Positions 53,103-63,570 of a stretch of 64,000 nucleotides of DNA are shown here, piece after piece. The notes under the pieces were generated by a model, which saw only the letters and a program-made list of their open reading frames with translations, searched no databases and was not told where the DNA came from. The stretch comes from Maribacter litopenaei (GTDB taxonomy: Bacteria; Bacteroidota; Bacteroidia; Flavobacteriales; Flavobacteriaceae). Positions within the stretch are counted from its first letter, which is position 1; each line of letters begins with the position of its first letter. Location: the NCBI RefSeq assembly GCF_025244665.1, contig NZ_CP104205.1:2229001-2293000 (forward strand). The letters are read 5' to 3'. The position numbers and the translations under genes are program-made.

Positions 53103-53108
53103 GTACGC

Positions 53109-53712
53109 TTATATACTAATAATTATGTCAACGCCTTTTCTACCGAGACTCTTAGATATTTGGGATAAGGAGAGTTTCAATGCGGCCTCTTGCCCTTTCT
53201 CGGACATTTTGCGCCACGTTTTTTGTAAAATATCCACCACTTTTTCCTCTGAATGCTCCTTGGCAAAGGGCTCAAAGTAATATTCCGAGAAAGACCAAAC
53301 AAATGACGTCTTCCAAGGTCCGGGTCTCATCATTTCTCTTTAGCTGTTTCTTTTCCAATAAAAATTGAACCTTCTCGATGGTCTCATGGTCATAGCCTAC
53401 CTCCTCCAATATTTCAGCGGCCTTTTCCGCATGGAACTTTTTAAGCTCCTGTCGCCATTTTAAATATCCCACTCGATTCATTTCGTAGGACTCCCTGGGA
53501 ATTTCCCACCTACGAATGTGTTGGGCCCTTGCCGTTAATCGTAAGACTTCGGAGGCATTTGGGGCAAAGTCATTAAGCTTGTCCGTCATACGCATCGCAT
53601 ACAATACTTCCTTGGGATACTCCCTTCCCATAAATACCTCGGTATTCGGGTCCTTTGAGTTTGCAAGATCAAAAAGCTCAAACGCCTTTGATAATTTGTC
53701 TGAAGTGGCCAT
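53109..53712 (-). CDS. DUF4202 family protein, one frameshift
   Basis: A 200-residue protein after correction. It shows the family pattern LSKAFELFDLANSKDPNTEV, YAMRMTDKLNDFAPNASEVL and RAQHIRRWEIPRESYEMNR, a helical HD-like arrangement rich in His. Plus-strand CCGAGA at 53285-53290 fits CCAGA and restores DVICLVFLEYYFEPFAKEH. DUF4202 genes are often seen near siroheme and nitrogen-assimilation genes in Bacteroidetes; here Met8 follows at 6 bases. The function is unknown. Confidence 0.8.
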
Positions 53713-53898
53713 GAATACAATTTTAAACTAAGATACAATATTGAAAGGACCCTTGCAGGCCTTTTGATTAAGCACCTACGGATTGACTTCCTCATCGACT
53801 GAATTCAAGATAGTTAATTAACCAATTATCTTCGTTTTGTTATTATAATTTTCGTTTATTTGTGTTTTACCTATGTTTTATTTCTCTATTTAGGGTTT

Positions 53899-54661
53899 AT
53901 GTTAGCTAATCAAAGAAAATCTAAAATTTTGGACATCCTTAAAGAGGATGGATCTGCCAAAGTGGCCGCGCTTTCCAAAATTTTTAAGGTGACCGAGGTA
54001 ACGATCAGGCAAGATTTGGAAAAACTGGAGGAAGAAGGATTGATCGTACGGGAACATGGTGGCGCCTATTTAAAGGATATGGCCGATCAATCGGGTAATT
54101 TGATTTTGGCCAATCAGGACAATCTCGACCTTAAAGAAGCGATCGCCCAAAAATGTATCGATTTTATAGAAAGTGGTGACACAATCATTCTCGGATTCAG
54201 GAAGCACCACTACGGAAATTGCCAAAAAACTCATGGGCTATAAAAACCTGACCGTCATCACCAATGCCCTGAATATAGCATTGCTGCTGGGAACGGAACC
54301 TGGCATAGAAGTTATCATGACCGGTGGAGAGTTCAAGCCCCCTACCCTGTCCTTGACCGGCCGGAAGGCGGCCGATTTTTTCGAGGGACTCAACGTGCAA
54401 AAATTGTTTTTGGCGACGGCGGGGATTTCCTTGAAATCGGGTTTGACCTATCCCAGCCTCAGTGATCTTGTCGTAAAAAAAGCCATGATCAATGCCGCGG
54501 ATATTACCTATTTGGTAGCGGACCACACAAAATTTGGTAAAAATGCCTTGGCAAGTTTGGGGGCACTATCCCTAATCGATTATATCATTACCGATGCCGG
54601 TATCAAGAAAAAGGACAAGGAAGTCCTGATAGAGAACGAAATAGAAGTAATTACAGCATAA
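53899..54661 (+). CDS. DeoR family transcriptional regulator, one frameshift
   Basis: A 253-residue sugar-operon regulator. The helix-turn-helix is KVAALSKIFKVTEVTIRQDL, followed by the sensor domain: DSGSTTTEIAKKLMG (restored), VITNALNIALLL, VIMTGGEFKPPTLSLTG, and ADHTKFGKNALASLGAL. I chose the ATG at 53899 (MLANQRKSKILDILKED) over a longer hydrophobic start. TCTCGG at 54189-54194 fits TCTGG and restores the phosphosugar-site Asp-Ser-Gly. It heads the plus-strand sugar operon and is divergent from the DUF4202 gene, so it probably controls the operon in response to a phosphorylated sugar. Confidence 0.9.
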
Positions 54662-54682
54662 AACTAAACATAAAAAACACGC

Positions 54683-56096
54683 ATGTCAAAAGCCAATTTA
54701 CCCATAGGAATCATCATAGGAAATCGGGATTTTTTTCCGGACAGTCTTGTGGAAAAAGCCGTGAACCGAAATTCGGAGGTATTTAAAAAACTAAACCTCA
54801 CTCCTATTTTATTGGAAATTACCGATACCAAATTGGGCGGTGTAGAGGTCTATAAGGACTCACAGAAATGTGCCGACCTGTTCAAAAAGCACAGGGATGA
54901 AATTGGAGGTATTCTGGTTTTATTACCCAATTTTGGGGATGAAAGAGGGGTGGCCGATACTTTAAAATTAGCCAACCTAAATGTACCGGTCTTGGTACAG
55001 GCCTATCCTGATGAACTTTCCAAAATGAACGTTGTAAACAGACGTGATTCTTGGTGCGGGAAAATATCGGTCTGCAACAACCTGTATCAATATGGTATAA
55101 AATACTCGCTAACGAGTGGGCATGTAATGTCCCCTGCCGAGGAAGCCTTCCAAAAAGACCTTTTGGATTTTGTAGCGGTTTGTAGGGTGGTCAAAGGATT
55201 ACGGAATGTTCGTATTGGTGCCGTGGGTGCCCGTCCAGGAGCCTTTAACACGGTGCGCTATTCTGAAAAGATACTTCAAAGAAACGGTATTACGGTAACC
55301 ACGGTGCACCTATCCGAAATACTGGGTAAGGCGGATAAATTGACGAAGGACGATGCTGCCGTAAAACAACATCCGGAAGCTATCAATTCATATGCCCCTA
55401 AGGGAAAAACACCGGATGCGGCCATGATCCAAATGGCCAAGTTGGATGTGATTCCTCAATCAGTTCGTAGAGGAGTACGCCTTGGATGCTACCGCCATAC
55501 AATGTTGGACATCGCTACAGCAGAATTTTGGCTGTAACGTATGTACCAGCATGAGTATTATGAGCGAAAACATGCTTCCTTCGGCGTGCGAGGTGGACGT
55601 TACCGGAACTTTGAGCATGTATGCCATGCAACTGGCATCCGGCGCTCCAAGTGCCTTGGTGGATTGGAACAACAATTATGCGGATGACCCCAATAAATGT
55701 GTGTTGTTCCATTGTGGCAACTGGGCCAAATCCTTCCTACCGGATATTGAAATCAGCAATGCCCCAATTCTAGGGAATTCTGTTGGGGTGGAAAACACGT
55801 ATGGCGCATTAGACGGAAGAACCCCGGCCAATCCTTTGACCTATGGAAGAATCAGTACTGACGACCCCAAGGGAATTATAAAGGCCTATATTGGGGAGGG
55901 CGAACTTACGGACGACCCTCTGAAAACCTTTGGCAACAGGGCCGTTGCCAAGATAAACGACCTTCAAGGATTGATGAACTACGTCTGCAGAAACGGATTT
56001 GAACATCATGTGGTCATGAATGCTTCCAAAACCGGAGCGGTATTGGAAGAAGCCTTGGGCAACTATATGGGTTGGGAAGTTTACAACCACAAATAA
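54683..56096 (+). CDS. L-fucose/L-arabinose isomerase family protein, one frameshift
   Basis: About 470 residues after correction. The N-terminal half has the family's Rossmann-like domains (IGIIIGNRDFFPDSLVEKAV, GILVLLPNFGDERGVADTL, VLVQAYPDEL). The C-terminal half has CWTSLQQNFGCNVCTSMSIM, LPSACEVDVTGTLSMYAMQL and NYADDPNKCVLFHCGNWAKS, with conserved Glu, Asp and His probably binding metal. The frame changes at 55451-55460 in garbled bases between DV and QFVEEYALDATA. The substrate is a keto/aldose pair; with a split transketolase, FGGY kinase and ABC importer downstream, D-apiose to D-apulose is my best guess, D-arabinose or L-fucose the alternatives. Confidence 0.78.
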
Positions 56097-56102
56097 CAGC
56101 GT

Positions 56103-56928
56103 ATGACGGACAAAGAATTAAAATTAAAATCGGTATACATACGAAAGACGCTTTTAAAGTATATCTATAAAGCGAAAGCCGGCCATACGGGCGGGAGTCT
56201 TTCCTGTACCGATATATTAAATATATTATATAACCGCGTGTTAAACGTCGACCCTAAAGATTTTAAGAATCCAAACCGTGATCGATATATCCAAAGTAAA
56301 GGCCATTGTGTAGAGGCCCTATTTGTGACCTTGGCGGATCGTGGCTTTTTTCCAATGTCTGATTTGGAGGAGTTATGCAGCTATCAGTCGCATTATATAG
56401 GCCACCCCACCAAAAAGGTTCATGGTGTGGAGCAAAACACGGGTGCCTTAGGACACGGACTTCCTATTTGCGTAGGCGAGGCCATCGCCGCCAAGTTAGA
56501 TGAAAAATCGCATCGTATCTTCACCCTCATGGGAGACGGCGAATTGCCCGAGGGTTCCAACTGGGAAGCTTTTTTGGCGGCCGCACATTATAAACTGGAC
56601 AACCTCTACGCTATCTTAGACTATAATAAGCAGCAGATTACTGGATCCAACCAAGAAGTTATGAATACGGATTCCGTAAAGGACAAATTGGAAGCCTTTG
56701 GCTGATCCGTTCAAGAGGTAGACGGGCATGATGTACTGGCCTTGGAAAAAGTACTGAACAACTAGTCCTTTTGAAAAAGGAAAGCCAAATTTCATTATCG
56801 CACACACGATTAAGGGAAAAGGAATTAGCTATATGGAAGGTAACCTGAAATGGCACCATGGGGTTCCAAGTCCTGAACAATATGAGTTGGCCCAAAACGA
56901 ATTGGACGAAGCAGAGGCATTAATCTAG
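56103..56928 (+). CDS. Transketolase N-terminal subunit (ThDP-binding), two lesions
   Basis: The thiamine-diphosphate-binding half of a two-subunit transketolase, 274 residues after correction. AGHTGGSLSCTDILNILYNR, QSKGHCVEALFVTL and NTGALGHGLPICVGEAIAAK are family blocks; FTLMGDGELPEGSNWEAFLA with DYNKQQITG is the GDG...N ThDP motif. A TGA at 56703-56705 replaces Trp in AFGWSVQEVDGHD, and TAGTCC at 56763-56768 breaks the frame before PFEKGKPNFIIAHT. Both fit altered GGWCC. The stop is the TAG at 56926. Split transketolases occur as AptA/AptB in apiose catabolism, and also in other sugar operons. Confidence 0.88.
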
Positions 56929-56934
56929 AGACAC

Positions 56935-57905
56935 ATGGAGTTAGACAAAATAGAGGAAAAAGATTTAAAAATGGGCATTGCCAATCAGGTCGCTTTTTCG
57001 GAGACCTTACAGGATTTGGCAAAGACCGATACCGATGTCGTTGTGGTGACCAGTGACTCCCGAGGTTCCGGGAAATTGGTGCCTTTTGCCGAAAAATTCC
57101 CAAAACAGATAGTTGAAGTAGGTATTGCCGAACAGAATCTGGTAGGTGTTGCCGCTGGACTCGCATCCGCAGGAAAAAAGCTTTTGCAGTTTCCCCTGCT
57201 TGTTTCTTAAGTGCCAGGGCACTGGAACAGATCAAGAATGATGTCTGTTATTCCGATAATCCCGTAAAATTGGTTGCCATCAGTGCGGGAGTGAGCTATG
57301 GAGCCTTGGGAACCACTCATCACAGTTTGCATGATTTTGCTGCGCTACGTGCGATTAATAATATTACCATAGTCGCCCCGGCAGATAACTTTGAAACCGA
57401 GCAGGCGGTAAAAGCAGCTATTGCCCATGAAAAACCACTTTATTTAAGGTTCGGAAAAAAAGATATGCCCTACTTGGGAGATTCCGATAAAACCTTTGCC
57501 TTTGGTAAAGGAAGAATCGTTCGGGAAGGGACGGATTTGGCCATTATTGCGAACGGTGAAACGGTATATCCAGCATGGTTGGCAGCAAAAAAGTTGGAAG
57601 AAGTACTCGGCATACAAACTACCGTTGTAAGTATGCATACCATAAAACCATTGGATACCGAATTATTGGAGCAATTAGCCAAAAATGGGCGTCCGATTAT
57701 TACTGTAGAAGAACATATGGTATATGGGGGCTTGGGAGAGGCATGTGCCTCCCATTTGTTTCAAAAGGGCTACCATAATCCATTTAAAATTATGGCCATT
57801 CCTGATGAATATACGGTGACAGGTTCACAAGGTGAAATCTTTAATCATTATGGTATTTCCAAAGAAGGTATCTATGAGGTTGCAAAAAATCTACTAAAAA
57901 ACTAA
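56935..57905 (+). CDS. Transketolase C-terminal subunit (pyrimidine-binding), one frameshift
   Basis: The second half of the split transketolase, 323 residues after correction. It begins KMGIANQVAFSETLQDLAKT, has VVTSDSRGSGKLVPFAEKF and VEVGIAEQNLVGVAAGLASA with the ThDP-activating Glu, then GVSYGALGTTHHSLHDFAAL, YLRFGKKDM and ITVEEHMVYGGLGEA. The frame breaks at a run of six A (57174-57179); seven would restore AGKKAFAVSPACFLSARALEQ. This is the one lesion in the window that looks like a plain homopolymer miscall. It lies 6 bases after the N-subunit stop. Confidence 0.88.
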
Positions 57906-57914
57906 TCTGTCAAA

Positions 57915-58874
57915 ATGAAACTGCTACCTCGTAAACTTTACTTGACACTGTTAATCCCGCTTTTGCTATTACTATTAACTGTAAGATGCAGGGAGACCAA
58001 TACCGATGGCCCTAAAAAAGTGGCGGTAGTCATATCTACCTTAAATAACCCTTGGTTTGTGGTGTTGGGAGAATCGGCTGCAGAGCGTGCAAGGGAATTG
58101 GGGTATGAGGCTACAATTTTTGACTCGCAAAACAATACCTCCAAAGAGGCTGAACACTTTGAAAATTTAATTGCCACAGGTTTTGATGCCATTTTATTCA
58201 ATCCGACCGACTCTGAAGGTTCCGTTTCAAATGTGAAGCGAGCAAAAGAGGCGGGCATACCTACTTTTTGTATGGACCGTGAAATCAATTCTTTGGAAGT
58301 GGCCACTTCACAAATAACTTCGGATAATTTCACGGGGTGTGTGGAACTGGGAGAATATTTTGTACGAAAACTGAGCAAAAAAGGAAAGTATGTGGAATTA
58401 TTGGGACTGGTCGGCGACAACAATACCTGGAACCGTTCCAAAGGCTTTCACAGTGTTGTAGACCATTTTCCCGAGTTGGAAATGGTAGCCCAACAAAGTG
58501 CAGATTTTGACCGAAGCAAGGCCATGGAGGTGCTGGAATCCATTATGCAATCCAATCCGGATATCGATGCCGTCTTTTGTGGTAACGATGCCATGGCGAT
58601 GGGAGCCTACCAGGCATTGGTCGCGTCGGGCAAGGCGGATAGCGTGATGGTTTTCGGGTTTGATGGGGCAAAGGATGTCATGGATGCGATAAAGGATAAA
58701 AAAATAGAGGCCACTGCCATGCAGTCACCCAAGCAGATGGCCAGGACAGCGGCCGAGCTAGCGAATGAATACCTCAATGGAGCCCGCAATTTCAGCAAAA
58801 AAACACCCTTACAGGTGAAAGTGGTCACACAGGAAAATATCGATGCATTCGGCGCATACGGATCAACAAACTGA
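57915..58874 (+). CDS. ABC sugar transporter substrate-binding lipoprotein (RbsB type)
   Basis: A 319-residue cluster-B periplasmic binding protein. The leader [16 protein letters not shown] ends in a lipobox-like Cys. [20 protein letters not shown] is the classic ribose-type start, [20 protein letters not shown] and [19 protein letters not shown] are later blocks. Uninterrupted. The TGA stop overlaps the next ATG. It should deliver a pentose-like sugar to the importer encoded downstream. Confidence 0.92.
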   Translation: MKLLPRKLYLTLLIPLLLLLLTVRCRETNTDGPKKVAVVISTLNNPWFVVLGESAAERARELGYEATIFDSQNNTSKEAEHFENLIATGFDAILFNPTDSEGSVSNVKRAKEAGIPTFCMDREINSLEVATSQITSDNFTGCVELGEYFVRKLSKKGKYVELLGLVGDNNTWNRSKGFHSVVDHFPELEMVAQQSADFDRSKAMEVLESIMQSNPDIDAVFCGNDAMAMGAYQALVASGKADSVMVFGFDGAKDVMDAIKDKKIEATAMQSPKQMARTAAELANEYLNGARNFSKKTPLQVKVVTQENIDAFGAYGSTN

Positions 58875-59494
58875 TGATGGGAAAACTTCTAAAATATAGT
58901 ATCATAACGATTATCATCCTGATTGCAGGATACAATTCGGTCACCCTATCCCCTTTGGACGAGGTCAAAAAATCACAGAATGATGCCGTTTTCAATGCCC
59001 GTGCCTATGCGGAGAACTTTATATCCAACGATGTCACCTCCCTTCCGGCCACAGAGGTTACGGAGTTCCTTTCACAAATTTCCGAGGACCTTGACGGGTA
59101 CACCGAACAATACGGTAAGCGCCTTGGCATCAGCGATGCTTATAATTTTATACTTCAAGGAACCGGTACCGTGTCCTCTATGGAAGAAGAGTACGTAAAC
59201 TTAATCCTAGAAAATGAAAAGTCGATACACATTGCCACCGATTTTATTTTTGGCAATGCCATTCGAGACGGCAGTGCCATGGCCGATATTGGGGATTATC
59301 AAAATACCATGGACTTTAATTCCATTTCCGTGGAACTGAACAACATCGTACGGGAAGAGATTATTCCTCCCTTCATGAAGAAAGCAAAGGTTGGTGATGA
59401 AGTCCTCTTTAAAGGGGCTGTAACGGTAGATGTCACGGATCCTCAATCGGATAGCCTAAAAATAATACCGCTACTTCTAAAAATCAACGAGTAA
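58874..59494 (+). CDS. DUF2291 family exported lipoprotein-like protein
   Basis: A 206-residue protein with an N-terminal membrane or signal segment (LKYSIITIIILIAGYNSVTL). The family pattern NARAYAENF, GYTEQYGKRLGISDAYNF, NAIRDGSAMADIGDYQNTMD and VLFKGAVTVDV is clear. DUF2291 genes regularly sit between the binding-protein and ATPase genes of RbsABC-type importers, as here, but their function is unknown. It lacks a lipobox Cys (Tyr-Asn at that site). It overlaps its upstream neighbour by one base. Confidence 0.85.
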   Translation: MMGKLLKYSIITIIILIAGYNSVTLSPLDEVKKSQNDAVFNARAYAENFISNDVTSLPATEVTEFLSQISEDLDGYTEQYGKRLGISDAYNFILQGTGTVSSMEEEYVNLILENEKSIHIATDFIFGNAIRDGSAMADIGDYQNTMDFNSISVELNNIVREEIIPPFMKKAKVGDEVLFKGAVTVDVTDPQSDSLKIIPLLLKINE

Positions 59495-61015
59495 TTGGAA
59501 AACAGGCCGGACATCCTATTTGAAGCGAAGAACATTACCAAAACATTTGGTGGGGTGACGGCATTGGACGCTGTCAATCTCGAGGTGCATCGGGGTAAAG
59601 TAAATGTCATCGTTGGGGAAAACGGGGCCGGTAAATCCACCTTGATGAAGATTCTATCGGGGGTCTACCCGGATTATGAAGGTACCCTGATATTGGACCA
59701 TGAGGAGGTACATTTCAATAATCCAAAAGATGCCATGGCCAGGGGCATTGCGATTATTCATCAAGAGCTCAACCTTATCCCCTATTTGACCATAGCCCAA
59801 AATATATTTTTGGGCAGGGAAATCAAAAATTCCTATGGGCTATTGGATTCCAGGGCCATGAACGAAAAAACGAAGGAGCTATTGACACGTCTTGACTGTC
59901 ATCTACACCCAAGAACCTTGGTTTCAAAATTACGGGTGGGAGAGCAACAAATGGTAGAAATCGCCAAGGCCCTATTGGAAAAGGCCCGGGTGCTGATCAT
60001 GGACGAACCAACGTCGGCAATCTCCGATTCCGAAGTGGCATCCTTGTTCAAAATCATAAAAAATCTTCAAAACCAAGGGGTCGCCATCCTATATATTTCA
60101 CATAAGTTAGATGAACTTTTCGCCATCGCCGACCGATTTATTGGCCTTAGGGATGGAAAAATGGTGGGAACCATAGAAGATGCTTCCACGGCAAAAAAAG
60201 AAGATTTGATACGGCTTATGGTAGGCCGGGATATCAAAAATGTATTTGAAAAAGAAAAAACAGCACTAGGGGACGAAATATTTCGTGCGGAAAATATGAG
60301 CTTACCCCGTTTTAATAATCCATCGGAATATATTTTTAAGGACATCAGCTTTACAGTAAAAAAAGGGGAAGTACTGGGTATTTTTGGGCTTATGGGTGCT
60401 GGAAGGATCGAGCTATTAGAGACCCTATTCGGACTACATGCCAAAACGATGTCCGGTAATATTTACGTGGACAAAGTACTTGTGAACATCCGCAACGTGA
60501 TGGATGCCATTAAGGTAGGTATGGGTCCGGTACCGGAGGACCGAAAGCAGGACGGTTTAGTGTTACCGATGGAAATTTTTAAAAATGTAAGTATGGCAAG
60601 TATTGCCAGCGTGGTAAAAAACGGTTTCCTTCATGAGAAATCTGAAGCCGATCTATCCAAAAAATACATCGAATGGTTAAAAATCAAAACCCTTTCGGAA
60701 AAACAGCTTTCCAAAAACCTGAGTGGCGGCAACCAGCAAAAAGTCGTACTGGCCAAGTGGTTGGCCACAAATCCGAAGGTACTCTTCTTGGACGAACCAA
60801 CCCGAGGCATCGACGTAAATGCCAAAAACGAAATTTACCATCTAATAAACAACTTGGCGAAGGAAGGGCTGGGAATCATAGTAGTATCCTCTGAACTACC
60901 CGAAATAATGGCCATCTCTGACCGGATTCTGGTGTTGAGCGATGCCCGGATCAATGGTGAATTCCATCAAAAAACAGCCAAAGAAGAAGACATCATGCAG
61001 GCCGCAATTTTATAA
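59495..61015 (+). CDS. ABC sugar transporter ATP-binding protein (RbsA/XylG type)
   Basis: A 506-residue double ATPase. Domain 1: Walker A GENGAGKSTLMK near residue 40, signature LRVGEQQMVEIAKALL, Walker B VLIMDEPTSA. Domain 2: degenerate Walker A GLMGAGRIELL, signature LSGGNQQKVVLAKWL, Walker B VLFLDEPTRGID. The frame opens with TTG directly after the DUF2291 stop, and no ATG fits before the first conserved block, so translation is probably coupled. Uninterrupted. It energises uptake through the permease encoded next. Confidence 0.92.
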   Translation: MENRPDILFEAKNITKTFGGVTALDAVNLEVHRGKVNVIVGENGAGKSTLMKILSGVYPDYEGTLILDHEEVHFNNPKDAMARGIAIIHQELNLIPYLTIAQNIFLGREIKNSYGLLDSRAMNEKTKELLTRLDCHLHPRTLVSKLRVGEQQMVEIAKALLEKARVLIMDEPTSAISDSEVASLFKIIKNLQNQGVAILYISHKLDELFAIADRFIGLRDGKMVGTIEDASTAKKEDLIRLMVGRDIKNVFEKEKTALGDEIFRAENMSLPRFNNPSEYIFKDISFTVKKGEVLGIFGLMGAGRIELLETLFGLHAKTMSGNIYVDKVLVNIRNVMDAIKVGMGPVPEDRKQDGLVLPMEIFKNVSMASIASVVKNGFLHEKSEADLSKKYIEWLKIKTLSEKQLSKNLSGGNQQKVVLAKWLATNPKVLFLDEPTRGIDVNAKNEIYHLINNLAKEGLGIIVVSSELPEIMAISDRILVLSDARINGEFHQKTAKEEDIMQAAIL

Positions 61016-61032
61016 AAATACAACCGACCAAA

Positions 61033-62007
61033 ATGACCGATATTAAAAGTACCTTATTAAAGTTCCAATCCATAATAGCCTTGTTGGTGCTGTGTGTAGT
61101 CCTTACCCTATTATCCGATAAGTTTTTGACACCGAGAGAACGGATGGAATATCATGCGTCAGATTTCAATCAACGTTTGCATATCCGTCGGAATGACATT
61201 GGTGATACTCACCAAGGGCATTGACCTTTCGGTAGGTTCCATGCTGGCCTTTGCAGGAGCGGTAACAGCGGGACTCTTAAAGTTCGGTATCGAAATTCCA
61301 TCGGTAAATACCTTTGTCGGTTTCACCGTTTTTGGGGCTATATTGGCCGGGCTGCTAGTCGGTGGTGCCTTGGGAACTTTTAACGGTTGGATGATTACCA
61401 AGTTCAAAGTACCTCCGTTCGTGGCTACTTTGGCCATGTTGACCATCGCCCGAGGGGCCACCATGTTATGGACGGGAGGATTTCCTATTACGGGATTGGG
61501 GGATAGTTTTGCATTCATTGGCACGGGATGGTTTTTAGGCATACCGATGCCTGTTTGGATCATGGCAATTGTAGTAGCTTTTGCCATCATACTAACCAAG
61601 AAAACGGTCTTTGGCAGGCATATTTACGCCATAGGTGGTAACGAAAGTGCCGCCCGATTATCGGGTATCAATATCAAAAAAGTAAAGATTTGGGTATATG
61701 CCATTGCCGGAATATTGGCAGCTGTTGGAGGTATCATCCTTACTTCTCGGCTCGATTCCGCCCAACCAAATGCCGGTATGAGCTATGAATTGGATTCTAT
61801 AGCCGCGGTAGTTATTGGAGGTACTTCCTTGTCCGGGGGGCGTGGTTCCATCATGGGTACTGTACAGGGTGCGCTTATTATAGGGGTATTGAACAGTGGT
61901 CGCAGTCCTTTTGAACGTGTCCCCTTTCTCGGCAGCAGATAATTAAAGGGTTTGTAATCTTAATCGCCGTTATTTTAGATAGAATCAACCATCCGAACGA
62001 AGAATAA
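61033..62007 (+). CDS. ABC sugar transporter permease (RbsC/XylH type), three frameshifts
   Basis: A 323-residue permease with about ten helices after correction. IDLSVGSMLAFAGAVTAGLL and the EAA-like loop GGNESAARLSGINIKKVKIW are family hallmarks, and SIAAVVIGGTSLSGGRGSIMG is the C-terminal signature. The lesions are CCGAGA at 61132-61137 (restores LTPENGWNIMRQISIN), TCGCAGTCC at 61900-61908 (probably TCTGGTCC, restores NSGLVLLNVSPF) and TCTCGG at 61927-61932 (restores FWQQIIKGFVILIAV). The corrected stop is TAA at 62005. Confidence 0.88.
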
Positions 62008-62009
62008 GC

Positions 62010-63486
62010 ATGGATCAAAAGCCCAAAACCTATATTTTAGCCATTGACCAAGGTACCAGTAGTACCAAGGCGATCATTTTTGACAACAAAGGTAAGGTGG
62101 TAAAGAAAGCCTCGGCCCCACTTCCAACGAATTATAGGTCGGATGGATTTGTAGAGCAAAATCCACAGGATATATTAACCAGTGTAAAAAATGCTTGTAG
62201 TGCATGTTTAACCGATTTTGATATTCAAAATCTAAGCACTATTGGAATCAGTAATCAACGGGAGACCTTTGTATTATGGGACAGCCATGGAAAACCCGTA
62301 TATCCGGCCATCGTTTGGGCCTGTAAACGATCTGTGGACATATGTGGAAAGATTCAGGACCAAAGCGATTGGCTGAACGAAAAAACGGGTCTTGTGGTTG
62401 ACCCTTATTTTTCAGGCACCAAACTCCTATGGCTTTTGGAAAACGACCCCTTGATTTCGGAGCGCATAAAAAATGGGGAATTATTTTTTGGAACGGTAGA
62501 CACATGGCTATTGTATCATCTAACAAACGGTACATCCTATTATACGGACCATAGCAATGCCTCCGAACCCTTTTTTTTAATTTGAATGATTTGGCCTGGG
62601 ACGAGGATATTCTTCAAAAATGGGGACTAAACAATCTTCAACTGCCCGAAATAAAACCGTCCTCCGATCAATTCGGAGAAACTTCGCTATTTGGTCTATT
62701 GGATGACAAAGTGGCCATATCGTCCATGATCGGTGATTCCCATGCGGCTATGTTTGGGGAGGCCTGCTTTCAAACAGGAAGTACCAAAATGACCTTGGGT
62801 ACGGGTTCTTCCTTGTTAATGCACATTGGACAGATGCCCAGGAAGTCGGCTCAAGGTCTTTTAAGCACCATTGGATGGAGCACCCAAAACGAAGTTGCCT
62901 ATGCCTGGGAAGGTGCCATTGTCGCCTGTGGTTCCATGATAGAATGGTTAAAGTCCATGGGTATATTGACATCTGCCCAGGCATCAGCGGACATTGCCGA
63001 ATCGATTACTATCCCCTCCGAAGTATATTTGGTTCCCGCATTCAGTGGTCTCGGGAGCCCCCTTTTGGCAAATGGATAGAAAAGCATCCCTTCATGGGCT
63101 TACTTTTGGGACTACAAAGGGCCATTTAGTACGGGCCACTTTGGAAAGTATCTGCTTTCAGGTCAAAGCTGTAATCCATGCCATGGAGCAGGACTTACAA
63201 CAGCCTATGCCCCAAATTGCCATGCACGGAGGGCTATCTAAAAACACCTTTGTCCAAAATGGTCTCGGCAAGTTTAATCGATGCTGAAATCAAGGTTCAG
63301 GACAATGCCGACATATCTGCCCAAGGGGCCGCCTTTTTGGCCGGTTTGACCATGGGTATTTTTAGGGATCTAGACCATATAAGTTCCCTGATAAGTTCCA
63401 ACACCTTGGAAAAAAAGCAAAAATCTAACTGGGAACCAAAATATCAATATTGGAGCAACCTAATAATTCAAAAAAACAACCGATGA
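62010..63486 (+). CDS. FGGY family carbohydrate kinase (glycerol/xylulokinase type), three frameshifts
   Basis: A 491-residue kinase after correction. ILAIDQGTSSTKAIIFDNKG is the first phosphate loop; NQRETFVLWDSHGKPVYPAI and WACKRSVDI resemble glycerol kinases; GDSHAAMFGEACFQTGSTKM and TLGTGSSLLMHIG form the second ATP site. The lesions are CCGA at 62563-62566 (restores NASRTLFFNLNDLAW) and TCTCGG at 63049-63054 and 63263-63268 (restoring GLGAPFWQMDRKA and FVQNGLASLIDAE). It starts 2 bases after the permease stop. In an apiose route it would phosphorylate D-apulose; glycerol, D-xylulose or D-ribulose are alternatives. Confidence 0.85.
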
Positions 63487-63570
63487 AATGAGCCAAAATA
63501 AATCTTGACAATCAACGTGATGCTTATTGGCTAATTACATCTGACCTTTGGAAAAAATAAAAATTAACAG

